A stretch of 34,180 nucleotides of DNA, taken from Gammaproteobacteria bacterium (GTDB taxonomy: Bacteria > Pseudomonadota > Gammaproteobacteria > Arenicellales > UBA868). The position numbers and the translations under genes are program-made. Below, piece by piece: positions 26,433 to 34,065 of this stretch (its first letter is position 1; every line of letters starts with the position of its first letter). The stretch is taken from NCBI GenBank assembly GCA_011523045.1, contig WTHR01000160.1, positions 1 through 34,180 on the forward strand. The letters run 5' to 3'. The notes under the pieces are model-generated. The model searched no databases. It saw only the letters and a list, made by a program, of their open reading frames with translations, and was not told the origin of the DNA.

Positions 26433-27800
26433 ATGCTCCAAGACCCATCATCAATTCAACAATTTGGCACGCAGATTCGGGAGGGAAAGCTGCAGATTAC
26501 CGATGCCGTTGAACATTACCTAAACAAAGTAAATGAACGAAATACTGAGCTGAATATCGTAGTGAAGGGCTTTGATGATGAAGCTCGAAACAGAGCGGAA
26601 GCGCTTGATGAAGAGTTGCGTCAAGGAAAAGACCGGGGACCAATGCATGGCGTCCCAGTCGCCGTAAAAGATATTTTTGCCATGACCGGTTGTTTGCCAG
26701 CAGCAGGGAGTGGTGCCGAGATAAAGTGTGGCAACAAAGACGCTGCGGTTATCAGAAAATTAAAGGCATCTGGGGCAATTATCCTGGGAACGCTCAATCT
26801 GGATGAGTTTGCGGCGGGTGGCACAGGTGTAAATCTCTGGTTTGGACGGTGTAAAAATCCCTTGGATCCTCGGCGAATCACCGGAGGCTCTTCAAGCGGT
26901 AGCGCTGCAGCAGTCAGTGCAGGTTTCTGTCTGGCAAGTATCGGATCAGATGCGGGCGGATCAATCCGGATTCCTGCGGCATTTTGTGGTGTTTATGGAC
27001 TGAAGCCTACCTACGGCCGTGTTGGTCGCTCTGGTGCTGTGCCCCGTACGTGGAGCATGGACTGTATCGGACCTTTGGCGTCGAGTGTAGACGACTTGGG
27101 GATTGTGCTTGCTGCTATCTCTGGCTTTGATGATGATGATCCAACCTCTCGAAGAGATAGTGATTTCATCTGGACCCGGCAAAGCTTTGACAATCTGCCG
27201 CGGATAGGAGTTCTCTCTGATAAGAGTGGCGGTCATATGCCTCTTGCTAGCTACGAACGCGCTGTTCGCTCAATTGAGCAGTCCGGTTTTCCTCTGATAC
27301 CTAAGTCGCTTGACAAGCTTGATCTCTACACTGAATATCATCAGAGAGTGGTAAAAAGCGAGGCCGCAACGTATCACCGAGCGGTTCTGCGGGGCAAAGA
27401 TTCCACGGTGGCGCCAGAAACAGTAGCAGCCCTTCGAGCGGGTATGCAGATCTCGGCGATGGAATACCTAGAAGCGCAAACGCACCGTGAGTTGCTCCTG
27501 CAGGAGTTTTTAGACCTCGCGATGAATGATGTAGAGGTTCTCGTCCTTCCTGTCTCGTACGAAGAGGCTCCGATTTATCACGAAAAAACATCCAGGGATG
27601 CGGAAATGATCAATCAGGAATTCGCGAAGGCCTCTATCTTTACTCGATTCGTTAACTTCCTGGGTCTCCCGGCTGTCAGTTTGCCCACGGGTCTTGGTCC
27701 TTCGGGGTTACCAACGGCAGTTCAGTTGATAGCGAAACCGTTCGAGGAGGCAACGATGCTCAGCATTGCTTCAGAAATGGAATCCGTTTTTTCACGCTAA
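26433..27800 (+). CDS. Amidase signature family hydrolase, GatA/AtzF-like (amidase 2)
   Basis: This is a second, more typical amidase-signature enzyme of 455 residues, cytoplasmic, hydrolysing a carboxamide. The triad is Lys79 (AVKDIF), cis-Ser153 (TGGSSSGSAAAV) and nucleophile Ser177 (GSDAGGSIRIPAAFCG); YGLKPTYGRV follows. Overall it looks like the GatA/allophanate-hydrolase/indoleacetamide-hydrolase group. No gatB or gatC neighbour is present, so a catabolic role is favoured over tRNA amidation. It lies 125 bases after the binding-protein gene on the same strand; the ribosome site is weak. It is clearly different from amidase 1, so the two may act on different bonds. Confidence 0.92.
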   Translation: MLQDPSSIQQFGTQIREGKLQITDAVEHYLNKVNERNTELNIVVKGFDDEARNRAEALDEELRQGKDRGPMHGVPVAVKDIFAMTGCLPAAGSGAEIKCGNKDAAVIRKLKASGAIILGTLNLDEFAAGGTGVNLWFGRCKNPLDPRRITGGSSSGSAAAVSAGFCLASIGSDAGGSIRIPAAFCGVYGLKPTYGRVGRSGAVPRTWSMDCIGPLASSVDDLGIVLAAISGFDDDDPTSRRDSDFIWTRQSFDNLPRIGVLSDKSGGHMPLASYERAVRSIEQSGFPLIPKSLDKLDLYTEYHQRVVKSEAATYHRAVLRGKDSTVAPETVAALRAGMQISAMEYLEAQTHRELLLQEFLDLAMNDVEVLVLPVSYEEAPIYHEKTSRDAEMINQEFAKASIFTRFVNFLGLPAVSLPTGLGPSGLPTAVQLIAKPFEEATMLSIASEMESVFSR

Positions 27801-27926
27801 CCAGACGAAAGTTTCATCTCTTATATTTGGAAGAGAAAAGAACTAAGAGACTTTCTAAGAGAATACTTTGTGTCGGCGTATGCTTGCTGCGGGGTAAAAC
27901 TTTGTAACGATAGTAGGAGACCTTGG
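27801..27926. other. Convergent spacer between amidase 2 and nudC
   Basis: This 126-base spacer holds no gene and no clear intrinsic terminator. A short tandem repeat, ctaagaga twice with a 12-base period (around 27842-27861), is the only pattern I see. Confidence 0.4.
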
Positions 27927-28835
27927 TTATACATCTTTTAGCCAAGCCCTCATCATATGATAGGCGATCGAAATCGATTGTGGAAATATCTTGTCACCGT
28001 CAGGATTACGAAATACCTCTTCCAACTGTTCTCGCGTAAACCAGTCAGCGAAAACAAGCTCATCTTTATTGACGGTGAGCTGGTCCTTCTCGGCAGTTGC
28101 AAAACAGCCCAGCATCAGACTTGATGGAAAAGGCCAAGGCTGGTTACCCCAAAATCGAATATCTGTGCAGACGAGTCCCACTTCTTCTCTGATCTCCCGG
28201 TTGATCGTATCCTCAATAGACTCGCCCGGCTCCATAAATCCTGCAAGAGGAGAGATGATTTTGTCGGGATAGTCATGACTGCGTCCGAGGAGACATTTCT
28301 GGTTGTTACGCGAAGTGACCATGATAATCACTACAGGATCGATACGTGGGAAGGTGAAAGCGCCGCATGCGGGGTTTGTGCAGTTCAGTCGGTAGCCGCC
28401 CAAACGAACCGCATTACTCGATCCACATCTTGAGCAGAATCGATGGTGAGCTATCCATTTCAAGATGGAGTGAGCCTGTGCAACGATTGCGGTTCGGTTA
28501 TCTGCAAGTTGAGCGGCAATTGACCTGATGTTCTGAAAACCGTTCGGTATGAAATTGTTCCATTCTTCCAGACTGTCTCCAATCTCGATGGCGAATCGAG
28601 GTGAGCCATCGGGAGCAAGCCCTAGAAAGATAGGTCTATCGGAATCAGCGGCGATTGAGTGAATGACGCTCCATGGGACCCAAAAGAGATCGCCAGATTC
28701 GGTCGTCGCAGGATTGAACTTGGAGCAGACGAGAAAAAGGGCGTCTTCACGAATCTTAAGTTTATGAAGCTTGATCTCATCCTCTCGGAGGCCAGTGGGA
28801 CAGGAGAGGGGAGTTCCGCTAAACGGAAGAGCCAT
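27927..28835 (-). CDS. nudC: NADH pyrophosphatase / NAD-capped RNA decapping Nudix hydrolase
   Basis: NudC hydrolyses NAD(H) and removes NAD caps from RNA. The 302-residue product has an N-terminal domain, a zinc ribbon with Cys134, 137, 152 and 157 (CSRCG and CTNPACG), then the Nudix box at 199-221 with the REIREEVG core. The motif QPWPFPSS, which separates NADH diphosphatases from other Nudix enzymes, is present at 232-239. Zinc ribbon and QPWPFP together make the call firm. It is downstream of the esterase gene on the same strand with a 125-base gap. No ribosome site stands out before ATG 28835. Confidence 0.95.
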   Translation of the reverse strand: MALPFSGTPLSCPTGLREDEIKLHKLKIREDALFLVCSKFNPATTESGDLFWVPWSVIHSIAADSDRPIFLGLAPDGSPRFAIEIGDSLEEWNNFIPNGFQNIRSIAAQLADNRTAIVAQAHSILKWIAHHRFCSRCGSSNAVRLGGYRLNCTNPACGAFTFPRIDPVVIIMVTSRNNQKCLLGRSHDYPDKIISPLAGFMEPGESIEDTINREIREEVGLVCTDIRFWGNQPWPFPSSLMLGCFATAEKDQLTVNKDELVFADWFTREQLEEVFRNPDGDKIFPQSISIAYHMMRAWLKDV

Positions 28836-28960
28836 AATGGGATCTGCCTTGGTGGTTTATAAGTCTATGATGGTGCGTGCGGGGTTTTCGCGACGGGTGG
28901 ACGATTCCTCAGTTTTTGCGTATAGCAGACGATGGGCAATACCTAAGATACCGGCGTGCG

Positions 28961-30151
28961 TCAGTCGAGCGCCTGATAGGCGGCGGCCATCAGGTCGGTG
29001 CGCATGGGCGATAGTGAGCCGAGGTTTTGTGTCATGACGACGCCGACAAAGTCTTCCTGCCGATCGGCCCAATAGTAGGTTGCTGCGGCGCCACCCCAGC
29101 CGCCCTCTGTTTCGCCGGTCAGAGAGATAGCCTGTCCCGGGTCCATCATCACTCTGCCCAGCAGGTTAAAGCCATAACCGGGACTTGGAAAAGGGCCGAG
29201 CCAATAAGGCAATTGCTCATCGCGCAAGCGGTTATGCCACATGAAGTCGACCATTTTTCGGGAAAGCAGCGACGCGCCCATGGGAGTTTTGCCGTCAACG
29301 GTAAACTGTGCGAATCGGATGTAATCCTCTGCGGTTGAGAAGAGTCCATGCCCTCCCCGGGCAAACACCTCAGGCTTGTCACAGGGGTAGGCATCTGCCA
29401 CATCGAAGGATTTGAGCGTGTCGTGTATATCAGGCGACTGCAGAATCTCATCGAGAGAGCGGCCGTACATGGGCATCAAACGGGAGCGTTCACTCTCGGG
29501 AACAAAAAACTGCGTATCCGTCATGCCCAGCGGATCAAAGACTTCGTGCTGCAGCAGCTTTCCCAGTGGTTGGCCAGAGACGACCTCAAGCACCCTGGCC
29601 AGGATGTCGTGACCAATGCTGTAGTGCCAGCGCTGACCTGGCTGGAAGGCAAGCGGGAACGCTGACGCACGATTGGCGAAAACTTCCAGCGAGCAACTGC
29701 CGTCATTGATCAGGCCGTCTGACTGATACAAGGCGCCCACAGGACAGTCCGGCATAAAGTTGTAACTGAAGCCGGCGCGATGGGTAAATAGGTGCTCGAT
29801 CAGGATGGGCGCCGCACTTTCGGAACTGCCATCGGCGTTAAGTACTTTCATATCCCGAAATTCGGGAAGGATGCTGCCAAGCGGCGTAAAGAGGTGCAGA
29901 CGAAACCGCTCCATCAGCAGTATCGCCGCCGCTGCGACGATGGGCTTGGTCATTGAGTAAATTCGGTAGATCGGCCGCTCAGGCAAAGGCGTAGGCGTGT
30001 CTTCAGATAGAGCAGAACCGGCATCCACAACTTCGCCCCGCTGCTTTATCAGCCATTCGATACTGGCGAAGTGTCCCGCCTCGATATACCCCTGCGCCAC
30101 GCGGGCAATGTCTTTTGTTCGCGACAAACTCGGTATGCTGTCGGATCTCAT
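28961..30151 (-). CDS. Serine hydrolase of beta-lactamase class C / EstB esterase family
   Basis: This is a serine hydrolase of about 396 residues with the beta-lactamase/transpeptidase fold. The nucleophile motif SMTK is at 66-69 (IYSMTKP), and a Tyr motif WHYSIGHDILARV, in the YSI form, is the one seen in EstB-type carboxylesterases rather than YSN of AmpC. The third motif area reads GGWGGAAATYYWADR. No signal peptide, so it is probably cytoplasmic and an esterase rather than an antibiotic-resistance enzyme. ATG 30151 overlaps the thioesterase stop (ATGA); the longer ORF start at 30187 would overlap by 40 bases and is less likely. Substrate unknown. Confidence 0.88.
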   Translation of the reverse strand: MRSDSIPSLSRTKDIARVAQGYIEAGHFASIEWLIKQRGEVVDAGSALSEDTPTPLPERPIYRIYSMTKPIVAAAAILLMERFRLHLFTPLGSILPEFRDMKVLNADGSSESAAPILIEHLFTHRAGFSYNFMPDCPVGALYQSDGLINDGSCSLEVFANRASAFPLAFQPGQRWHYSIGHDILARVLEVVSGQPLGKLLQHEVFDPLGMTDTQFFVPESERSRLMPMYGRSLDEILQSPDIHDTLKSFDVADAYPCDKPEVFARGGHGLFSTAEDYIRFAQFTVDGKTPMGASLLSRKMVDFMWHNRLRDEQLPYWLGPFPSPGYGFNLLGRVMMDPGQAISLTGETEGGWGGAAATYYWADRQEDFVGVVMTQNLGSLSPMRTDLMAAAYQALD

Positions 30152-30567
30152 GTCGTGGGCTTTGGCCAAAGGATGCTCTGGGTGCATCGGAACCAGGCAA
30201 GTGTTTTTTGATCTTTTTCAGAGATGATCTCGACATCCCACATTTGAGTTGATCTGCCAAGGTGCTTGGGCGTGGCCACTGCCTTAATGGTTCCGCCATC
30301 GGTCGTTGCGACAAAGTTTGTTTTTGCCTCAAGGGTGGCAAAACCCGTTGCCCCTTCGGGCAGGGATTTCAGGCAGCCAAATCCTGCGCAGGAGTCGGCC
30401 AGCGCAAAAAGGGTGCCTGCATGGATTCGACCCTCCCAGGAAAAATGATGCTTCTCAAGCGAAAGCAAACCCGTTGCAACACCTGACGGGTCAAAGGAAA
30501 AGCTCATCCCCAGATGATCGAAAAGATATCCTTTGCCGTGAGGCTTGAATTCTTGTGGGGAGGTCAT
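30148..30567 (-). CDS. Hotdog-fold thioesterase, PaaI/YdiI-like
   Basis: This 139-residue protein of the 4HBT/PaaI family hydrolyses acyl- or aroyl-CoA thioesters in the cytoplasm. The active-site helix is preceded by GRIHAGTLFALADSCAG, where the HAG and Asp are the family's catalytic neighbourhood. The strand TKLxANF-like segment is EAKTNFVATTDGG. PaaI-type enzymes often accompany aromatic catabolism, which fits the oxygenase genes nearby but is not proof. It is translationally coupled to the esterase gene by an ATGA overlap. The 294 bases upstream hold only a candidate small ORF. Confidence 0.88.
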   Translation of the reverse strand: MTSPQEFKPHGKGYLFDHLGMSFSFDPSGVATGLLSLEKHHFSWEGRIHAGTLFALADSCAGFGCLKSLPEGATGFATLEAKTNFVATTDGGTIKAVATPKHLGRSTQMWDVEIISEKDQKTLAWFRCTQSILWPKPTT

Positions 30568-30627
30568 GAGTTAGCGTAGCAGTGGTCGCGCGACAGTCGC
30601 AATAATCTCTCGATCTGAGCCAAGCAT

Positions 30628-30816
30628 TCAGCGGTCGGATAGGTCTGACCCATCGAAAGAGTGGTCTGTCTCTTTTTTTGCAGCCTCATCTGTTTTCGGG
30701 CCTGCAGCCCCGCTGGATTCTTTCTTCGCTTGCCAACCTTCGAGGGTAGCGAACTTCCAGTACATCTTTCCCTTTTTTCGGGCGGTATTGCCTTCGGCTT
30801 TTGGGGTGTCGTCCAT
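30628..30816 (-). CDS. Possible small hydrophilic protein (62 aa)
   Basis: This short frame between the ProC-like gene and the thioesterase encodes a highly charged, Lys/Glu/Asp-rich product with a single YWKFATLEGWQ segment. I do not recognise it. There is no good ribosome site before ATG 30816. A longer overlapping frame (30564-30908) in another register has low-complexity, Arg-rich content and looks spurious. The composition of the 62-residue product is protein-like and it fills an otherwise empty spacer, which is the only support. Confidence 0.35.
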   Translation of the reverse strand: MDDTPKAEGNTARKKGKMYWKFATLEGWQAKKESSGAAGPKTDEAAKKETDHSFDGSDLSDR

Positions 30817-30861
30817 AATGGGTGAAAAGGCGGATGAAAGAGTCTGACCCGATTATGGTTC

Positions 30862-31638
30862 TTAATCCGTAGCAGACTCAAGACGTTTGAGAATATCCTC
30901 CAGGCCATCTATCAAAGACTGATTCGCGCCGACACGGTTACGCCTCGAAAGAAATTGCGCGTTCAGGCCGCCGGGGGTCTGGCAGTCTGCACTCATCGTG
31001 TGGAGCGTCTCCGGCGGCTGCCTGACGGTGAGATCCGCCAGCGCATGATAAAGCGCAGTGGTGTAGCTTGCGGCTGTCGGCAGATCCAACCCTTTTGCGT
31101 TCATCCACTGCGTCACTCCAGAGACCTGATCATAGAAGTCAGCCATTAGCGCGCTGGCCGCACCAAAAAGGTTGAATTGGTTCTCGTCTGAGACCGCAAC
31201 ACAGGTGCCGATCCTGTGAAAGAGCGCTTCGGTGGCATCGTCTGGCGGACAAAGAGCCACCGGCCCCAGGCCATGCTCAATCGGCGGCATCGGAATCACC
31301 CTGACCACATCAGTCGCCGGCGCTGCCGCAGCACGCAGTTCGTCAAGAGAGACCCCGGCCGCCAGGCTGACCACTTTTTGATCCTGACGGATACTTAACT
31401 CTGACAGGACTTCAGACACCTGGTCCGGCAATACGGAGACCACAATCCAGTCGCATTGTTCAGTAAGCTCCTGATTCTGATCGACGACGCGAACATTCGG
31501 GTAGGTCTCGCTCAGCCTCTGCGAGCGCTCCTCTGAGCGTTTCGATACCAGAATCGTCCCTTCATAATGTGCTGCGTCATAAAGGCCGCGAATAATGGCC
31601 TCGGTAATAACACCTGTTCCCAGAAAACCGATGATCAT
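30862..31638 (-). CDS. Pyrroline-5-carboxylate reductase-like oxidoreductase
   Basis: This NAD(P)-dependent reductase of the ProC family (258 residues; typical ProC about 270) has N-terminal Rossmann motif IGFLGTGVITEAIIRGL, the middle segment DQKVVSLAAGVSLDEL and a C-terminal helical dimer domain (DLPTAASYTTALYHALADL, QTPGGLNAQFL). The TPGG/T-N segment near the end matches the P5C-binding loop. Canonical ProC makes proline, but members in catabolic clusters reduce other cyclic imines, so a role in this pathway is possible. It lies 58 bases after dehydrogenase B on the same strand. Confidence 0.82.
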   Translation of the reverse strand: MIIGFLGTGVITEAIIRGLYDAAHYEGTILVSKRSEERSQRLSETYPNVRVVDQNQELTEQCDWIVVSVLPDQVSEVLSELSIRQDQKVVSLAAGVSLDELRAAAAPATDVVRVIPMPPIEHGLGPVALCPPDDATEALFHRIGTCVAVSDENQFNLFGAASALMADFYDQVSGVTQWMNAKGLDLPTAASYTTALYHALADLTVRQPPETLHTMSADCQTPGGLNAQFLSRRNRVGANQSLIDGLEDILKRLESATD

Positions 31639-31696
31639 CGCAATATCTTCATTGAAAGAGGGTCAGAGTCGTATCGAGACGGATCGTGTGACAGAT

Positions 31697-32719
31697 TCAA
31701 TAGCCCAGCGCCGTATTTACCTGATTCTCGAGAGCCTCGCCCCGAATGAGTCTTCGCATGTTATTGAAGAAAACGTCAAGGGTTAAGGAGACATACGCGT
31801 TGCCATCGTCTGCAGAGACATGGGGCGTGATCACGAGATTGGGTTGAGCCCATAGAGCGGATTCAGACGGCAGGGGTTCAGGGTCAAAAACATCAAGTAC
31901 CGCTCCTCCAATGGCACCGGAGTCAAGACCTTCGACCAGGGCTGCGTAGTCAACCACAGCTGCACGACCGATGTTGACGAGCCCTGCGCCCGGCTTGAGT
32001 AAGCGTAGTCGCCTCGCATCAAGCAGGTTTTCGGTTTCAGGGGTGAGGGGAGTGACCACGAAGACAAAGTCGCCCCGCGGCAGCACGCGATCAAGCTCTT
32101 CAACCGGAAGGGATTCATCCAGTTCCGGAAGCATGTTGCCATGTCGTGAGACTCCGATCACGTGGATCCCCAGACTTTGAGCATGCTTGGCGACAGCACG
32201 GCCGATGCTGCCTGTGCCGATAAGAACCAATGTCTTTCCTGCAATGGGGGTTGAATACAACGAGTCGTAGCATGCCCGAATCTGGTTCGTCATGATCTTG
32301 GGCATATGGTTATGCAGCATCAGGATGCTCATGATCCCGAATTCACCGCCCTTGGCCGCATGTACCCCTTTATTGTTCGTCAGTATGACCCCGTCGGGCA
32401 GCCAATCCATCGGCGTCAAGTGCTCAACGCCCGCTCCTATGATATGAATCCACTTTAGCCGCGGCGCCACTTCGGCGAGGTTCTCTGTGGGCAGATCCCA
32501 CGTCACCAGCGCATCAGCGGTGGCCATATGGGAATTAAAATTTTCGGTATCCCAGTCGATTGATACCTCGATCTCAGCCAAGACGTCGGGGTGTGCCTTT
32601 GCCGCAGTATCAAATCGCTCCTGGGTGATGGTGAAAACTTCCTCACCTTCTGCCGTATTCGGAAAGGTGTCGTGTCGGTAATGATTGTTTTTGATGTGAA
32701 CCTGATACATTGATCTCAT
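31697..32719 (-). CDS. D-isomer-specific 2-hydroxyacid dehydrogenase (copy B)
   Basis: This NAD(P)-dependent 2-hydroxyacid dehydrogenase (340 residues) carries GTGSIG at 168-173, Arg252 (NIGRAA), Glu281 (DPEPLP) and His300 (ITPHVSA), the full catalytic set. ATG 32719 overlaps the oxygenase stop (ATGA). ATG 32710 is an alternative with GGATGAG before it. It resembles glyoxylate/hydroxypyruvate reductase-like members; the substrate is unknown. Together with copy A near 20 kb it forms a repeated association with Rieske oxygenases. The two copies are distant from each other. Confidence 0.9.
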   Translation of the reverse strand: MRSMYQVHIKNNHYRHDTFPNTAEGEEVFTITQERFDTAAKAHPDVLAEIEVSIDWDTENFNSHMATADALVTWDLPTENLAEVAPRLKWIHIIGAGVEHLTPMDWLPDGVILTNNKGVHAAKGGEFGIMSILMLHNHMPKIMTNQIRACYDSLYSTPIAGKTLVLIGTGSIGRAVAKHAQSLGIHVIGVSRHGNMLPELDESLPVEELDRVLPRGDFVFVVTPLTPETENLLDARRLRLLKPGAGLVNIGRAAVVDYAALVEGLDSGAIGGAVLDVFDPEPLPSESALWAQPNLVITPHVSADDGNAYVSLTLDVFFNNMRRLIRGEALENQVNTALGY

Positions 32720-34056
32720 CCTAACTGCTGAAGTTGGGAAATGATCCTGTGATCCCGCTCAGGTGCGGGACCTTCATCGCAATCAAAAAGGATGTTCATG
32801 ACGCGATCTCCCGTTTCGCGCAGGAGTTGGTGATCATCGAATTCAGATGTTTCTGGTCGGTGCAGGACGGTATCGCTGCCATAGGTGGGAACAAACTCAG
32901 TGCCGAGGTCCGCGGGTTGGGGCGGCGCTTGTCCTTTCTCGAGGTTGCGTGCGAGCTGACGCAATTGGCGTCTATACAGGCTTACCCCCTTGTCACCCGG
33001 CAGCAGAAATTCCTTCTCCTGATCTGCGATGGATCCCATGCCTTCGACGGCCTCGACATCGCCCGGCCGTCTTTGACGTTCCTCATAGCTTCGATCAAGG
33101 ACTTCGCCCTGCTCGATGCGCTGCATACCCTCGAGTGTATTGAATTCGTGAGGGTCCGCGCGGTCTCCGAAGTTGCCCCAGGCAAAAGCCATCGTGTGTC
33201 GGTCATCCAAAGGCACGACCCAGCGGGTAAAAGCACTGCGTCCGAAATGCCGCAGCTGGGTACCGTCGCACGCAAATGCCGCACCAGCCTGGGTGAAGTT
33301 TGGCAGGATGAGTTCGTTGACTCGTACCCAGATATTCTCGCCGACCCGTCGGGAGGCGGTACCCAGGAATCGAATCTTGTCCCGATGATAGAACTCGATC
33401 GCACCCAGCTTTCCGAATCCGTCTGAGAACTGGGACTCATGGAGAAATGCTGTGTGAACTGGATCGACGATGGCATCGAGCACCTGGATCCAGTTACAGT
33501 TAAACGGCACGGCATACGGGGTCATCACGAGATCAGGAATTTCGTAGGTGTCATACAACGGAAACGCCGGAATCTCTTCCGGCGGGCCGAGGTAGGCAAA
33601 TAACAGTCCTCTGAACTCCCGAACCGGATAGGCACCCAGATGGATGTGCTCCATTGCGTGACGCACGTGTTCCGATCCTTGCGGTTCTCCAGGAATCTCA
33701 AGCACGGTACCGTCAATATCAAACACCCAGCCGTGATAACAACAGCGTATCCCATGCTGCTCGCATCGACCGAATTCGAGTGATGCCCGTCGATGTGGAC
33801 ATTTCTTGTGGACCAGTCCGTAGTTGCCGGAAAGATCCCTAAAGAGCACCAGTTCCTCTCCGAGGATGCGGATCAGTTTGGGCAGATCACCGACTTCATC
33901 AGCTATGTGAATGGGATGCCAGTACCGTCTCAGCAGTTCGCCGCTCGGGGTACCGGCGCCCACCTCGGTCAACTCCCGAAGGGATTCCCCTTCCCAGTTC
34001 TGGTGATAACCGCAATACGGGCCGGTCAGTTTGCGATCTTGAATAGAAGCCGTCAT
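32716..34056 (-). CDS. Rieske [2Fe-2S] oxygenase alpha subunit (intact copy)
   Basis: This intact terminal oxygenase has 446 residues. The Rieske ligands are Cys86/His88 (CPHRRASLEFG) and Cys105/His108 (RCCYHGW). Iron ligands His201 and His206 lie in AIVDPVHTAFLH, and Asp333 (PGDVEA) is the probable third ligand. The family (phenoxybenzoate/phthalate/vanillate demethylase-like) hydroxylates or O/N-demethylates ring or amine substrates using a separate reductase. N-terminal EVGAGTPSGELLRRYWHP matches the interrupted copy at 18232-19632 (HVGPGTPCGEYFRRFWIP). It is 9 bases downstream of an alpha/beta hydrolase gene and overlaps dehydrogenase B by 4 bases, so the three probably form an operon. 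Confidence 0.93.
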   Translation of the reverse strand: MTASIQDRKLTGPYCGYHQNWEGESLRELTEVGAGTPSGELLRRYWHPIHIADEVGDLPKLIRILGEELVLFRDLSGNYGLVHKKCPHRRASLEFGRCEQHGIRCCYHGWVFDIDGTVLEIPGEPQGSEHVRHAMEHIHLGAYPVREFRGLLFAYLGPPEEIPAFPLYDTYEIPDLVMTPYAVPFNCNWIQVLDAIVDPVHTAFLHESQFSDGFGKLGAIEFYHRDKIRFLGTASRRVGENIWVRVNELILPNFTQAGAAFACDGTQLRHFGRSAFTRWVVPLDDRHTMAFAWGNFGDRADPHEFNTLEGMQRIEQGEVLDRSYEERQRRPGDVEAVEGMGSIADQEKEFLLPGDKGVSLYRRQLRQLARNLEKGQAPPQPADLGTEFVPTYGSDTVLHRPETSEFDDHQLLRETGDRVMNILFDCDEGPAPERDHRIISQLQQLG

Positions 34057-34065
34057 ATCGTCGGA

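Noticed and set aside
28961-30151. Antibiotic-resistance beta-lactamase
   Set aside because: No signal peptide, and the YSI form of the Tyr motif points to an EstB-like esterase.
30564-30908. 114-codon minus-strand frame overlapping the ProC-like gene end
   Set aside because: It is Arg/Lys/Pro-rich with no domain and overlaps real coding sequence; a shadow frame is more likely.
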